Shown: piece by piece, positions 7,670 to 16,220 of the stretch | Numbering within the stretch: position 1 is the first letter of the stretch | Layout of the letters: each line of letters begins with the position of its first letter | Assembly: GCF_042681745.1 (NCBI RefSeq) | Contig: NZ_JBHUGF010000009.1 | Coordinates: 166,699-230,698, forward strand | Source of the DNA: Saccharibacillus nicotianae | GTDB taxonomy: Bacteria > Bacillota > Bacilli > Paenibacillales > Paenibacillaceae | DNA length: 64,000 nucleotides | Direction of reading: 5' to 3' | Made by a program: the position numbers and the translations under genes | The notes under the pieces: model-generated | The model's database searches: none | What the model saw: only the letters and a program-made list of their open reading frames with translations | What the model was told of the DNA's origin: nothing

Positions 7670-7698
7670 TTGCCCGCGTTACATGAGAGGTTTATAAT
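7670..7698 (+). promoter_or_regulatory. Sigma-A-type promoter reading toward mqnE
   Basis: TTGCCC at 7670-7675, 17-base spacer, perfect TATAAT at 7693-7698. The resulting leader before mqnE would be about 320 bases. The 456-base gap 7573-8028 otherwise holds the terminator-like hairpin at 7752-7782 and an inverted repeat GTAAGAC / GTCTTAC (7944-7969). I see no gene in it. Confidence 0.6.
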
Positions 7699-7751
7699 GG
7701 GTAAGTGAAGGATGACAGGAAATGTCGAAATTCTGTCAAAAACAAAACATC

Positions 7752-7782
7752 GTTACACCTTATGTGCCGTTGTAACTTTTTT
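7752..7782 (+). terminator. Terminator-like hairpin within the mqnE leader
   Basis: Stem GTTACA / TGTAAC with a 13-base loop and six T residues, about 50 bases downstream of the promoter at 7670-7698. It could be an attenuator or the end of a short RNA. Confidence 0.5.
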
Positions 7783-8028
7783 CACATTAATTCTTCAAAT
7801 CAGGTGACTATGTTATGTAATTTGTTGTATATTATATAGTATGCGTTCAAAGATGAAGTTATTTTGGCATTTTTATTGTTAGGATTCACAGCATATATGG
7901 TGTGCTTTTTTTAATTGCTATTATTCATTGACTCCTTATTGGTGTAAGACAATGACAAGAACGTCTTACAAGATTCGGACATCACAGAAGATAGACAGAA
8001 GTTTTAAGGAGAACAGGAGGAACCTAGC

Positions 8029-9135
8029 ATGTCTACTATTATTACACCACAAACCGATACCCGTATGGCAGAAATTTTCCACAAAGTACGTACTGGTGAG
8101 CGTTTATCTATTGAAGATGGGGTATATCTATATGAGAGTGATGATATCCTTACCATCGGACAAATGGCGAATGAAGCGAACTTACGCAAAAATGGTAAAA
8201 AGGTTTATTTTATTGAAAATATGAGTCTATATTTTACCAATGTATGTGAAGCTCATTGCGCATTTTGTAACTTCCGTAAAGACGAAGGCGAAGAAGGTTC
8301 TTATACACTAAGTGGTCAGGAAATGGTTGATTATGTTCAACAACATTATCATCCTGGCGTTCGTGAATTCCATATTGTTGGGGGTCACAATAACAATGTA
8401 CCTTTCCAATATTATGTTGATTCTCTTCAAGCGCTCAAAGAAGCTTTTCCAGAAGTAGTATTAAAAGCTTATACTGCGGCTGAAATTGATTTCTTTACAC
8501 GTATCAGTGGATTGAATATCGAGCAAGTACTCACCAAATTACGTGAAGCAGGATTGCAATCGTTAACCGGTGGTGGCGCAGAAATTTTATCGGATGAATA
8601 TCGTAAGAAAATGCGTGTCGATAAAGCAAACGTAGATCGTTATCTAGAAGTGCATCGTACTGCTCACAATATGGGTATGCGTACACACACAACGATGTTA
8701 TACGGTTCGATTGAAAGCTATGAAGATCGTATTCGTCATATGGTGCAAATTCGTGAGTTGCAAGACGAAACGAATGGATTCCTTGTTTTTATTCCGTTGT
8801 CTATGCAACCGAAAAGCAAAAATGCAAGTATTATGCGTCGTAACTCGGCTTATGAAGATTTGAAAACAATCGCGATCAGCCGTCTGATGCTTGACAATAT
8901 CGATCATATTAAAGCTTATTTCATCAATATTGGTACTCAATTAACACAAATGGCTTTAACTTTTGGTGCTTCCGATGCTCACGGTACCATTATCAAAGAA
9001 CGTATCAGTCACGCAGCAGGTGCTTTGACTCCAGAAGGTTTAACTCGTAAAGAGTTGATCTGGCTGATCAAAGGTGCAGGACGTATTCCAGTAGAACGTG
9101 ATACATTCTACAACGAAATTCAAGTATACGAATAG
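8029..9135 (+). CDS. mqnE: Aminodeoxyfutalosine synthase MqnE
   Basis: A 368-residue radical SAM enzyme with the cluster motif CEAHCAFC (Cys73, Cys77, Cys80). It joins the enolpyruvyl-benzoate product of MqnA to SAM-derived adenosine to give aminodeoxyfutalosine, the second step of the futalosine route to menaquinone. The sequence throughout (FHIVGGHNN, LTGGGAEILSDEYRKKM, MLYGSIESYEDR, FGASDAHGTI) is characteristic of MqnE and distinguishes it from MqnC. The start has AGGAGG 8 bases upstream. It stands alone; no other mqn genes are in the window. This route, in place of the classical men pathway, fits Paenibacillus. Confidence 0.95.
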   Translation: MSTIITPQTDTRMAEIFHKVRTGERLSIEDGVYLYESDDILTIGQMANEANLRKNGKKVYFIENMSLYFTNVCEAHCAFCNFRKDEGEEGSYTLSGQEMVDYVQQHYHPGVREFHIVGGHNNNVPFQYYVDSLQALKEAFPEVVLKAYTAAEIDFFTRISGLNIEQVLTKLREAGLQSLTGGGAEILSDEYRKKMRVDKANVDRYLEVHRTAHNMGMRTHTTMLYGSIESYEDRIRHMVQIRELQDETNGFLVFIPLSMQPKSKNASIMRRNSAYEDLKTIAISRLMLDNIDHIKAYFINIGTQLTQMALTFGASDAHGTIIKERISHAAGALTPEGLTRKELIWLIKGAGRIPVERDTFYNEIQVYE

Positions 9136-9167
9136 TCTTTACGTCTATTCAACATTTCATCATACCC

Positions 9168-9240
9168 CGGGCTTTACTTAATCATACAGTGGATACCTTT
9201 TGGATATCGTATCGCTGTATCTTAGAAGTAAAGCCCGTTT
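9168..9240 (+). terminator. Long hairpin after mqnE
   Basis: Perfect 12-bp outer stem CGGGCTTTACTT / AAGTAAAGCCCG (9168-9179, 9226-9237) with an inner ATACAG / CTGTAT stem. It is followed only by GTTTATA, so it is a weak U-tract terminator or a structured 3' end. Confidence 0.6.
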
Positions 9241-9277
9241 ATACGCCTTAAAGCTGTCAATATGTGGCTTTTTGGGC

Positions 9278-9332
9278 AAAAAAGGCATCACCCGGCTCAC
9301 CGCTCTGCCTTCTCTGCGCCGGATGACTTGCC
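9278..9332 (-). terminator. Minus-strand terminator-like hairpin with no upstream gene
   Basis: GGCA-TCA-C-CCGGC (9284 on) pairs with GCCGG-A-TGA-CT-TGCC (ending 9332), and the A-run at 9278-9283 gives a U-tract only on the minus strand. No minus-strand gene ends here. On the plus strand it forms a stable hairpin in the leader of the 9422 gene. Confidence 0.5.
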
Positions 9333-9421
9333 TCTATGTTTATGATTTTTGAAATCATTATGACTATGGGGATCATGCGCGATTCTCATCTATTTATTAT
9401 CTACCAGAAGGAGAAGATATC

Positions 9422-10498
9422 ATGAAAAATTTAGTTATACTCGGTGCAGGTTATGGTGGGGTTACATTGGCCCACGAATTATTAGATCACAAGATTCCAG
9501 CAGACACACAAATTATTTTAGTAGATCGCATGCCTTTCCAGGGGCTGAAAACAGAATATTATGCGCTAGCAGCAGGTACTGCTTCTGATCTTGAATTGCG
9601 TGTAAAATTCCCAACACATGCCAAAATCACTACTCGTTATGGCGATGTAACAGGTATTAATTTAGAAGATAAAGTCATTTCTTTTGAAGATGGCGAACCA
9701 TTGACTTACGATCAAATGGTGATCGCTTTAGGCTGTACCGATAATTTCCACGGTGTCCCTGGCGCTGCTGAATATACCAGTACAATTCAATCATTCACAG
9801 CTACTCGCGATACGTACTTAAAAATTAATAATTTGCCGCCACAAGCTACAGTGAATATTGTAGGCGGAGGATTAAGCGGAATAGAGATTGCAGCAGAGAT
9901 TCGTGAAAGTCGTGAAGATCTAAATGTGCGTATTCTAGACCGTGGTGAGCGTCTATTGTCCTCTTCTCCTCCACGTTTATCTAAATATGTAGAAGAATGG
10001 TTCCGCGAGCATAATGTAGAAGTTCGCAACCATATCAATATCAGTCGTGTAGAAGGATCTTGCGTCTACAATGGTGAATCTGAGCGTATTCCTGCAGATG
10101 TAACGGTCTGGACAGCAGGTATTCGTCCTGTTCCATTGATCGATGAATTGAATGTCAATCAAGATAACTCTGGACGTGTGATTCTGGATGATTTGTATCG
10201 TATTCCAGGTCGTCCTGAAGTATTTGTATGCGGAGATTGTGCTTCTCTTCCTTTCGCAGCTAGTGCACAAGCGGCAGAAGCCCAAGCGGAGCAGATTGCG
10301 AATGTAATTGTAGCAGGTTGGAAAGGTGAACAACCAAAAGTACAACCACTCAAACTTAAAGGTACTTTGGGTGCTTTAGGTAAAAAATCAGGCTTCGGTA
10401 CAGGATTTGGATTCGGTGGCAAAAGTTCAGTTACCGGTAAAGTGCCTCGTCTCCTGAAAAGTGGCGTGCTCTGGATGTCCAAACATCATTTCGGCTAG
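9422..10498 (+). CDS. Type II NADH dehydrogenase-like FAD oxidoreductase (YutJ-like)
   Basis: A 358-residue two-dinucleotide-domain flavoprotein. The FAD site GAGYGG is at residues 8-13, the NAD(P)H site VGGGLSGIE is near 148, and the second FAD contact RPEVFVCGDCASLP is near 264. The YALAAGTASD segment and overall pattern match NDH-2-type enzymes that pass electrons from NADH to menaquinone at the inner face of the membrane. At 358 residues it is shorter than classical Ndh (about 390-400), and the C-terminal tail is Gly/Lys-rich with only a short amphipathic end. The neighbourhood (hesB, yuzB, yutI homologues) matches yutJ of Bacillus subtilis. Good AAGGAG before ATG. Confidence 0.85.
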   Translation: MKNLVILGAGYGGVTLAHELLDHKIPADTQIILVDRMPFQGLKTEYYALAAGTASDLELRVKFPTHAKITTRYGDVTGINLEDKVISFEDGEPLTYDQMVIALGCTDNFHGVPGAAEYTSTIQSFTATRDTYLKINNLPPQATVNIVGGGLSGIEIAAEIRESREDLNVRILDRGERLLSSSPPRLSKYVEEWFREHNVEVRNHINISRVEGSCVYNGESERIPADVTVWTAGIRPVPLIDELNVNQDNSGRVILDDLYRIPGRPEVFVCGDCASLPFAASAQAAEAQAEQIANVIVAGWKGEQPKVQPLKLKGTLGALGKKSGFGTGFGFGGKSSVTGKVPRLLKSGVLWMSKHHFG

Positions 10499-10562
10499 GA
10501 TTACTTTTTCAGTTGTCCCTGCTTGATATAGATCGTTATGATTATGTTGTTGCTTGTTCCAC

Positions 10563-10598
10563 AAAAAAAAGCTGATCTCAATCTAAATCGAGATCAGC
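10563..10598 (-). terminator. Terminator overlapping the end of yuzB
   Basis: On the minus strand GCTGATCT / AGATCAGC is followed by eight T residues. The 5' arm of the stem lies within the last codons of yuzB and the stop codon is inside the hairpin. Confidence 0.85.
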
Positions 10599-10832
10599 CC
10601 AAGCATCAGCTTCATTAACCTTTTCTAAAATTAACGTATATAGTGTCTCTGCATCTTCCGATGCCACGATTTCTCCGTTCACTAAAGCATAAGGCATAGC
10701 ATAACATTGACCACAATTGCCCAGACAACCGTATTCTATAATATCATAGTCAGGATCTGCTTCTAATTTCTTCATTACCTGATCTGTGCCGGTATGCATA
10801 TTGCTCTGGCAAAACTCTATAATCGGTCTCAT
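10578..10832 (-). CDS. yuzB: YuzB family protein (DUF1450)
   Basis: An 84-residue protein with the family pattern IIEFCQSNMHTGTDQVMKKLE ... VIEYGCLGNCG-like region (here IIEYGCLGNCGQCYAMPYALVNGEIV). Four cysteines are visible: Cys8, then three in CLGNCGQC, suggesting metal or Fe-S binding by analogy with thioredoxin-like ferredoxins, although this is not proven. Its position next to the NDH-2-like gene and the NifU-like gene follows the Bacillus subtilis order. GGAGG precedes the ATG. Confidence 0.88.
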   Translation of the reverse strand: MRPIIEFCQSNMHTGTDQVMKKLEADPDYDIIEYGCLGNCGQCYAMPYALVNGEIVASEDAETLYTLILEKVNEADAWADLDLD

Positions 10833-11007
10833 ATGTGTATTCCTCCAATCGTTGTACCTTGAACATCATACACTAAAATGTGTCTGAATATGCACCTATA
10901 TTGTCATTTTTAGAAAGAAATTTGAAATGAGTATAAAAATCATTGCGTAAATGCTGAAATTTTGGTGTATTTATACTATAATATAGTTACGAAAGGAGTT
11001 GAACAAT

Positions 11008-11253
11008 ATGAGTGAAAGTGTACAAGTAGAAATGTACGATGAAGTATTGGAAGTTCTGGACAAATTGCGTCCATTCTTGCAACGCGATGGCGGCGACGTT
11101 GAATTAGTAGACGTTGAGGATGGTATCGTTAAGCTTAAGTTGATGGGAGCTTGCGGTAGTTGCCCAAGTTCAACAATCACGCTTAAAGCTGGTATCGAGC
11201 GCGCCCTTTTCGAAGAAGTTGAAGGTGTGCAAGAGGTTGTCCAAGTATTCTAA
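11008..11253 (+). CDS. NifU-like Fe-S scaffold protein (YutI-like)
   Basis: An 81-residue NifU C-terminal-type domain. The cluster cysteines are Cys49 and Cys52 in LMGACGSCPSS, and the RPFLQRDGGDVELV segment is a family hallmark. Proteins of this type hold and deliver [4Fe-4S] clusters. Start choice: the frame can extend to a TTG at 10999, but that directly abuts AAAGGAG; the ATG at 11008 lies 9 bases downstream of it and is used. It shares its region with the HesB-like carrier and YuzB, as in Bacillus. Confidence 0.9.
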   Translation: MSESVQVEMYDEVLEVLDKLRPFLQRDGGDVELVDVEDGIVKLKLMGACGSCPSSTITLKAGIERALFEEVEGVQEVVQVF

Positions 11254-11303
11254 TTCAGACTTTTCTATACAGAGGTAATCATAGATTGCCTTCGTGGCAT
11301 AAC

Positions 11304-11346
11304 AAAAAGCGTCTTGTTTCCTTCGGGGAACAGGACGCTTTTTTTG
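11304..11346 (+). terminator. Rho-independent terminator after the NifU-like gene
   Basis: AAAAAGCGTC-TTGTTTCC / GGGGAACAGGACGCTTTTT with a TTC loop and T run. Confidence 0.85.
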
Positions 11347-11421
11347 TTGGTGACTGTTGTTTTTAATATCCAAGTTCAGATTATAGATGTACTCTACAGC
11401 CTAGATACGCTCGCTTTCAAT

Positions 11422-12192
11422 CTATCCTTTAATATAAGGACGAATCGGATCAAGCCCACCCGAGATGTCCATAATATTGCCTGTAATAAAGTCAGAATCG
11501 GAATGACATAGGTAAGAAATCACGCGCGATATATCTTCTCCACTTCCGGGACGACCACGCGGCGTTTCATCATCACTCAGATCAAGCACATCAGCTATCC
11601 GCTTTTCTTTGTTGTCTCCCCGAATATCTCCAGGACAGATCATATTAATCGTAATCGCATTTTCCGCTTCTTCTACAGCCAACGTTTTGGTAAACGAAAC
11701 CAATCCTACTTTGGCTGCCGCATAGACTGCACGCTGAGGCCAGGATCTGGATTCAGCCGCATGTCCAAATCCAAAATGAATAATGCGTCCCCATTTCTGC
11801 TGGCGCATATGAGGTAATACACGATGGTCTAATAACATCGCTCCAATAAGATTACCTTGCATCAAAGACATAATCTCTGCACGCTCATAATCAGCGAATA
11901 AACGGCGTTCCCGGATAAAAGGGCCTGCATTATTTACAAGAATATCAATACCGCCTAGTTGCTGTTCTACCTCGTCTACAAGCCGGTCTATATCTTCTTC
12001 AATAGAAATATCTGCTTGTACAGCGATACAACGTACCCCCATATTTTCAATACGAGATTGTAGACGTACAGCCTCTTCATGACTATTCATATAATTTAGA
12101 GCAATATCACAGCCTTGACTCGCTAGCGTAAGCGCCGTCATTTTTCCTAATCCTTTGGCACTGCCTGTAATCAGGGCAATTTTCCGATCCAA
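11422..12192 (-). CDS. Short-chain dehydrogenase/reductase (SDR)
   Basis: A protein of about 256 residues with the NAD(P)-binding TGSAKGLG motif near the start, NNAG in the middle and the active-site pair in YAAAK. The C-terminal GRPGSGEDISRVISYLCHSDSDFITGNIMDISGG is the usual end of classical SDRs of the FabG type. FGFGHAAE precedes the catalytic tyrosine, so the usual serine position is less typical and should be checked. Start choice: the TTG at 12192 lies about 7 bases after AGAGGAGG; further upstream the frame runs into this ribosome binding site. Substrate unknown. Confidence 0.85.
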   Translation of the reverse strand: MDRKIALITGSAKGLGKMTALTLASQGCDIALNYMNSHEEAVRLQSRIENMGVRCIAVQADISIEEDIDRLVDEVEQQLGGIDILVNNAGPFIRERRLFADYERAEIMSLMQGNLIGAMLLDHRVLPHMRQQKWGRIIHFGFGHAAESRSWPQRAVYAAAKVGLVSFTKTLAVEEAENAITINMICPGDIRGDNKEKRIADVLDLSDDETPRGRPGSGEDISRVISYLCHSDSDFITGNIMDISGGLDPIRPYIKG

Positions 12193-12426
12193 AAAAGTTC
12201 CTCCTCTAAACAATGCTATCGCATATCTTCTACTTATATTTCACTTCTATCCTATAATACGTTTGTATTGTCACTTTTGGATGATACTTATTCTTATCTA
12301 GTGTACAGACCTTGACCTATAGATGTCAAAAGGATCATCAAACAACACCGCAACTAGGAATACGAACAGCAAAAAGATAGTTTATAATAGATATATTACG
12401 CTGTTTGGTAGAAGGAGGTATATTCG

Positions 12427-12936
12427 ATGAATACTAGCAAAACCAATGCGATGCGCATTTTAGACAAAGCCAATATTTCATATGAGATTATCGAATACGA
12501 CAATAAAGATGGCAAAATTCATGGTAACGCCGTTGCCGCTAAAATTAATAAACCACCTGAAATGGTATTCAAAACATTAGTGATCCAAAGTAAAGATAAC
12601 TTATTTATTTTTGTGATTCCAGTAGGCGCCGAATTAGATCTTAAAAAAGCAGCCAAAGCAGCGGGAGAAAAGAAACTAGATATGCTACCTGTAAATGAAT
12701 TGCAGAAATGGACAGGTTATATTCGAGGAGGCTGTTCTCCTATCGGCATGAAGAAATTGTATCCTACTTTTATCGATGAAGAAGCGATGATCCTTGAAAC
12801 GATGATTGTCAGCGCAGGCAAAATAGGGATGCAAGTAGAACTTGCTCCACAGGATCTTATAGAGGTGACTCGTGCTATACATACACCTCTCGTTCATGAT
12901 GTTATCATTGGAGAAAATCGTGCCAATACAATATAA
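12427..12936 (+). CDS. ybaK: Cys-tRNA(Pro) deacylase YbaK/EbsC
   Basis: A 169-residue editing-domain protein. Diagnostic segments are TNAMRILDKANISYEIIEYD at the start, VFKTLVIQSKDNLFIFVIPVGAELDLKKAAKA and the GYIRGGCSPIGMKK loop. The family hydrolyses Cys wrongly attached to tRNA(Pro), protecting translation; members act in trans with prolyl-tRNA synthetase. Length is normal, and the start has AAGGAGG 7 bases away. It stands as a single gene and ends before a bidirectional terminator shared with metQ. Confidence 0.92.
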   Translation: MNTSKTNAMRILDKANISYEIIEYDNKDGKIHGNAVAAKINKPPEMVFKTLVIQSKDNLFIFVIPVGAELDLKKAAKAAGEKKLDMLPVNELQKWTGYIRGGCSPIGMKKLYPTFIDEEAMILETMIVSAGKIGMQVELAPQDLIEVTRAIHTPLVHDVIIGENRANTI

Positions 12937-12980
12937 AACTATGAATTTTTAATAATGCCGAATAAAAAGTAAACACCTAA

Positions 12981-13015
12981 AAAGGGCATGACTTATAAAA
13001 AAGTCATGCCCTCTT
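12981..13015. terminator. Bidirectional terminator (ybaK / metQ)
   Basis: AAAGGGCATGACTT / AAGTCATGCCCTCTT with a 6-base loop between convergent genes. Confidence 0.85.
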
Positions 13016-13042
13016 GAAATAAATTCAGTAATTACGTTTTAA

Positions 13043-13876
13043 TTAAAATGCAGGGATTACAGCACCATTGTACGTATCTTCGATGAATTTTTTAACATCA
13101 TCAGATGTTAAAGCTTTTTTCAATTTTTCGATAGCTGGATCATTTTGGTTGTCTTCGCGAGTGACCAGGTAGTTCGCATAAGGTGCGCTACTTGTTTCTG
13201 TCAACAATGCAGATTTAGGATCGATTTTAGCTTCTAATACATAGTTCATGTTAATCATACCCAAGTCTACTTGATCCAATTGTCTAGTGATAAAAGCAGC
13301 ATCCATCGGTGTAAATTTAAAGTTTTTAGGATTAGCTGTAATGTCTTTTACAGAAGAAGTGATATTTGTTTTGTCTTTCAATTCAATCAATCCATTGTTA
13401 GCAAGCAAAATCAAAGCGCGTGCTCCGTTAGATACTTCGTTAGGAATAGCGATATTTGCACCGTCTGGCAATTCATCGATAGATTTATATTTTGTAGAAT
13501 AAGCTCCAAAAGGCTCGATGTGTACAGGTTGTACAGCTTTTAACGTCATACTACGAGATTTGTTTTGCTCTTCAAGGTAAGGCAATGTTTGGAAGTAGTT
13601 CGCATCTAACTGTTTACCGTTCAATTGAACGTTAGGTTGAATATAATCTGTAAATTCGACGACTTGTAAATTAACGCCTTCTTTAGCAAGTGCAGGTTGA
13701 ATATGCTTTAAGATTTCAGCGTGAGGTACTGCTGTTGCGCCTACTTTCAATGTCACTGTTTCTGCTCCGCCTTCTGTTGTTCCTGTTGCTGCTGTGTTGT
13801 CTGCTGCTTTATTACCGCAAGCCGATACGATCGCAACCAACATAATACTTAGCAAAATCAAAGTCCATTTTTTCAT
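13043..13876 (-). CDS. metQ: Methionine ABC transporter, substrate-binding lipoprotein
   Basis: A 277-residue NlpA-family lipoprotein. The signal ends with VSAC, giving lipid-modified Cys20. Family motifs include VGATAVPHAEILKHIQP, NYFQTLPYLEEQ and IAIPNEVSNGARALILLANNGLIEL. It binds methionine outside the membrane and hands it to MetI. It is the last gene of metN-metI-metQ and lies about 150 bases after metI. The whole unit sits behind a SAM riboswitch. Confidence 0.94.
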   Translation of the reverse strand: MKKWTLILLSIMLVAIVSACGNKAADNTAATGTTEGGAETVTLKVGATAVPHAEILKHIQPALAKEGVNLQVVEFTDYIQPNVQLNGKQLDANYFQTLPYLEEQNKSRSMTLKAVQPVHIEPFGAYSTKYKSIDELPDGANIAIPNEVSNGARALILLANNGLIELKDKTNITSSVKDITANPKNFKFTPMDAAFITRQLDQVDLGMINMNYVLEAKIDPKSALLTETSSAPYANYLVTREDNQNDPAIEKLKKALTSDDVKKFIEDTYNGAVIPAF

Positions 13877-14024
13877 CTTCTCTACCCCTTTGTTTGTTTT
13901 TTGATATTTAAGCTAATATATAAAGACGCTGAATATTTTTATGGCACATAAAGCTAGATATACTCAGCAGAATTACTAACCTTTATTTATGACCTGTTCA
14001 GTATTTTATAATCTAGCTTGATTC

Positions 14025-14693
14025 TTATCTTCTAGAAAAATGAACAACTAGACGATCACCAAGCATTTGTAGAATTTGTACAATAATCACCATGATGACG
14101 ACAGCAACTAACATGATCGCTGTATCATAACGGTAATAACCATAGTTAATCGCAAGCGTTCCCAGTCCTCCTGCGCCGATCATCCCAGCCATCGCTGTAT
14201 TCGACACTAGCGCAACAACAGTAACGGTCAAGCCTGCAAGTAGTCCTGGCATCGCTTCACGTACAAGAACGCGCGTGATAATCTGCCACAACGAAGCTCC
14301 CATAGCATTTGCTGCTTCAATCACACCACGATCAACTTCACGAAGTGCGGTTTCTACTAATCTAGCAAAAAATGGTGCGGCGGCTATTACTAATGGTGGT
14401 ATCGTTCCAAGTACACCAATCGTTGTTCCTACTAGAATTTGCGTTAATGGCAATATGGCTACGATCAGAATAATAAATGGAACCGAACGCAAAATATTAA
14501 CGATAAATGCGATAACTGCATAGAAATAACGAACCCAAGCTACAGTAGAACGCCCTGTAATAAATAACAAAATTCCTAAAGGTAATCCTAAAATTAATGT
14601 AAACAATCCAGAAGCTCCTACCATTTTGAGTGTATCTAAGGTCGCTGTCCCGAATTCATTCCAATCAATTTGTGAAAAATCTAATTCACCCAT
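14025..14693 (-). CDS. metI: Methionine ABC transporter permease
   Basis: A 222-residue permease with five hydrophobic segments and the EAA-loop region (ALREVDRGVIEAANAMGASLWQIITRVLVREAMPGLLAG) that contacts MetN. It starts at an ATG that shares one base with the metN stop (TGATG), so the two are translationally coupled. Confidence 0.94.
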   Translation of the reverse strand: MGELDFSQIDWNEFGTATLDTLKMVGASGLFTLILGLPLGILLFITGRSTVAWVRYFYAVIAFIVNILRSVPFIILIVAILPLTQILVGTTIGVLGTIPPLVIAAAPFFARLVETALREVDRGVIEAANAMGASLWQIITRVLVREAMPGLLAGLTVTVVALVSNTAMAGMIGAGGLGTLAINYGYYRYDTAIMLVAVVIMVIIVQILQMLGDRLVVHFSRR

Positions 14694-15709
14694 CAGTTGA
14701 TCACCTCCACATCAAGACCTTCAGCGGTCAATCCATCGATTGTACGCGTAATGTCTCCTTCTGTTCCTTCAAAGCGAACTATCAACTGTCCATAAGGTAC
14801 ATTTTTCAATGTTGAAATCGTTCCTTGCAAAATAGCGAAATCTACTCCTGTTTGACGTACCGTTTGCGACAGAATCGATTCGTACGTTTTATCTCCTAAG
14901 AAAGACACTTTGACAGTCAATGAATTAGGAACATTTGGTGCTGTCCATGAAGTAGTTAGCAGTTCAGCATTATTGGACTCATTTAAAATAAAATCGCGTG
15001 TGACTTCATGCTGTGGCTTCAAAAAAACATTCGTTACTGCACCTTGTTCTACAATACCACCCCGATGAATAACAGCTACTTTATCGCAAATACTCTGAAT
15101 CACATGCATTTCATGGGTGATTAAAATAATCGTTAAATTAAAGCGCTCATTGATATCGACTAGCAATTTCAGAATCGAATTCGTGGTCTGAGGATCAAGA
15201 GCAGATGTTGCTTCATCACAGAGCAATACATCAGGGTCACTCGCTAGCGACCGAGCAATACCGACACGCTGTTTTTGCCCGCCTGACAATTGAGCAGGAT
15301 ATTTACTTGCATGTTGTTCCAGTCCAACAAGAGCTAGCAGTTCTTTCACTTTTTCTTTGATTTTGCGTTCAGGTGTTTTGACTAAGCGCAAAGGAAAAGC
15401 GATATTCTCGTATACTGTCGCTGAAGATAATAGATTAAAATGTTGAAAAATCATTCCTATTTTGCGTCGTCTTGCTTGTAAACGTGCTTTGTTCAGCTTG
15501 GTCATCTCGACACCATCGATCCATACTTCACCGGATGTTGGACGTTCTAGTAAATTAATACATCGAATCAATGTACTTTTACCTGCACCAGAATGACCAA
15601 TAACGCCGAAAATCTCGCCTTTTTCTATTTTCAAATCTATACCACTTAACGCAGGGCTTAGATTTTTCCCTTTACCATACGTTTTGGTAATACTTTTTAA
15701 TTCAATCAC
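14693..15709 (-). CDS. metN: Methionine ABC transporter ATP-binding protein
   Basis: A 338-residue ATPase. Walker A is GHSGAGKST near residue 38, the ABC signature LSGGQKQRVGIAR is near 140, and Walker B is VLLCDEATSALD. After about residue 260 a NIL regulatory domain follows (LTVKVSFLGDKTYESILSQTVRQTGVDFAILQGTIS), which in MetN binds methionine and mediates feedback inhibition. The start is GTG, 9 bases after GGAG. First gene of the metNIQ operon and directly downstream of the S-box. Confidence 0.95.
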   Translation of the reverse strand: MIELKSITKTYGKGKNLSPALSGIDLKIEKGEIFGVIGHSGAGKSTLIRCINLLERPTSGEVWIDGVEMTKLNKARLQARRRKIGMIFQHFNLLSSATVYENIAFPLRLVKTPERKIKEKVKELLALVGLEQHASKYPAQLSGGQKQRVGIARSLASDPDVLLCDEATSALDPQTTNSILKLLVDINERFNLTIILITHEMHVIQSICDKVAVIHRGGIVEQGAVTNVFLKPQHEVTRDFILNESNNAELLTTSWTAPNVPNSLTVKVSFLGDKTYESILSQTVRQTGVDFAILQGTISTLKNVPYGQLIVRFEGTEGDITRTIDGLTAEGLDVEVIN

Positions 15710-15841
15710 AGATAGGTGCTCCTTCCTTCTATTTCATCATTCCTATACTCATATTACATTAATCATATATAAGCCATCGAATAAGTCGGATATATTCTCG
15801 TTATCATATATGTCGGTATTCGCTTCTCTCTTCTTTATACA

Positions 15842-16042
15842 AAAAAAGAACCCTTTCGCAGAAAAGGGTTCTCTATTATTAGAGATACTTCCTTCTCATC
15901 TGCCAAAATCGCTATGTACGAACTGCACACGCCATTTTGAAGGAATTAGCACCATGACATTTTGGAAAACTACCTATGAGTTGTTCCAAAATCGGTTGCC
16001 GGGTTTCATCGGGCCAGTCCCTCCACCACTCTCGATAAGAAA
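15842..16042 (-). promoter_or_regulatory. SAM riboswitch (S-box) with terminator controlling metNIQ
   Basis: On the minus strand the aptamer starts with CTTATCGAGAG and contains the S-box core GGAGGGACTGGCCC, GATGAAACCCGGCAACC, and the closing GATGAGAAGG around 15894-15901. An intrinsic terminator follows at 15842-15873 (AGAACCCTTT / AAAGGGTTCT plus T run). SAM binding favours the terminator, so transport is shut off when methionine is ample. The whole 15710-16220 gap is accounted for by this leader and its promoter. Confidence 0.96.
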
Positions 16043-16079
16043 ATATGAAAAATTCGAATGAAAATGAAAATCTTTTCTC

Positions 16080-16108
16080 AGTATAGTGAACTTCACACTC
16101 TTTGTCAA
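16080..16108 (-). promoter_or_regulatory. Sigma-A promoter of the metNIQ leader
   Basis: TTGACA (16108-16103), 17-base spacer, TATACT (16085-16080) on the minus strand, ending about 40 bases before the S-box begins. Confidence 0.8.
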
Positions 16109-16220
16109 AGCAAAAATGAATATTTCCTAAGGAAATTAGAAATTCTTCATCATTTGTTCATAAGACACTAATAATTTGGTGTGTATTCCCTTTTTGAAGC
16201 TCTACCACATGGTGCTACTA

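Noticed and set aside
7928..8224. Plus-strand frame overlapping mqnE start
   Set aside because: No ribosome binding site, overlaps the conserved mqnE reading frame in another phase.
9278..9332. Known riboswitch in the NDH-2-like leader
   Set aside because: The hairpin shows no core of the common riboswitch classes I can recall (SAM, TPP, FMN, cobalamin, c-di-AMP), so only a structured element is claimed.
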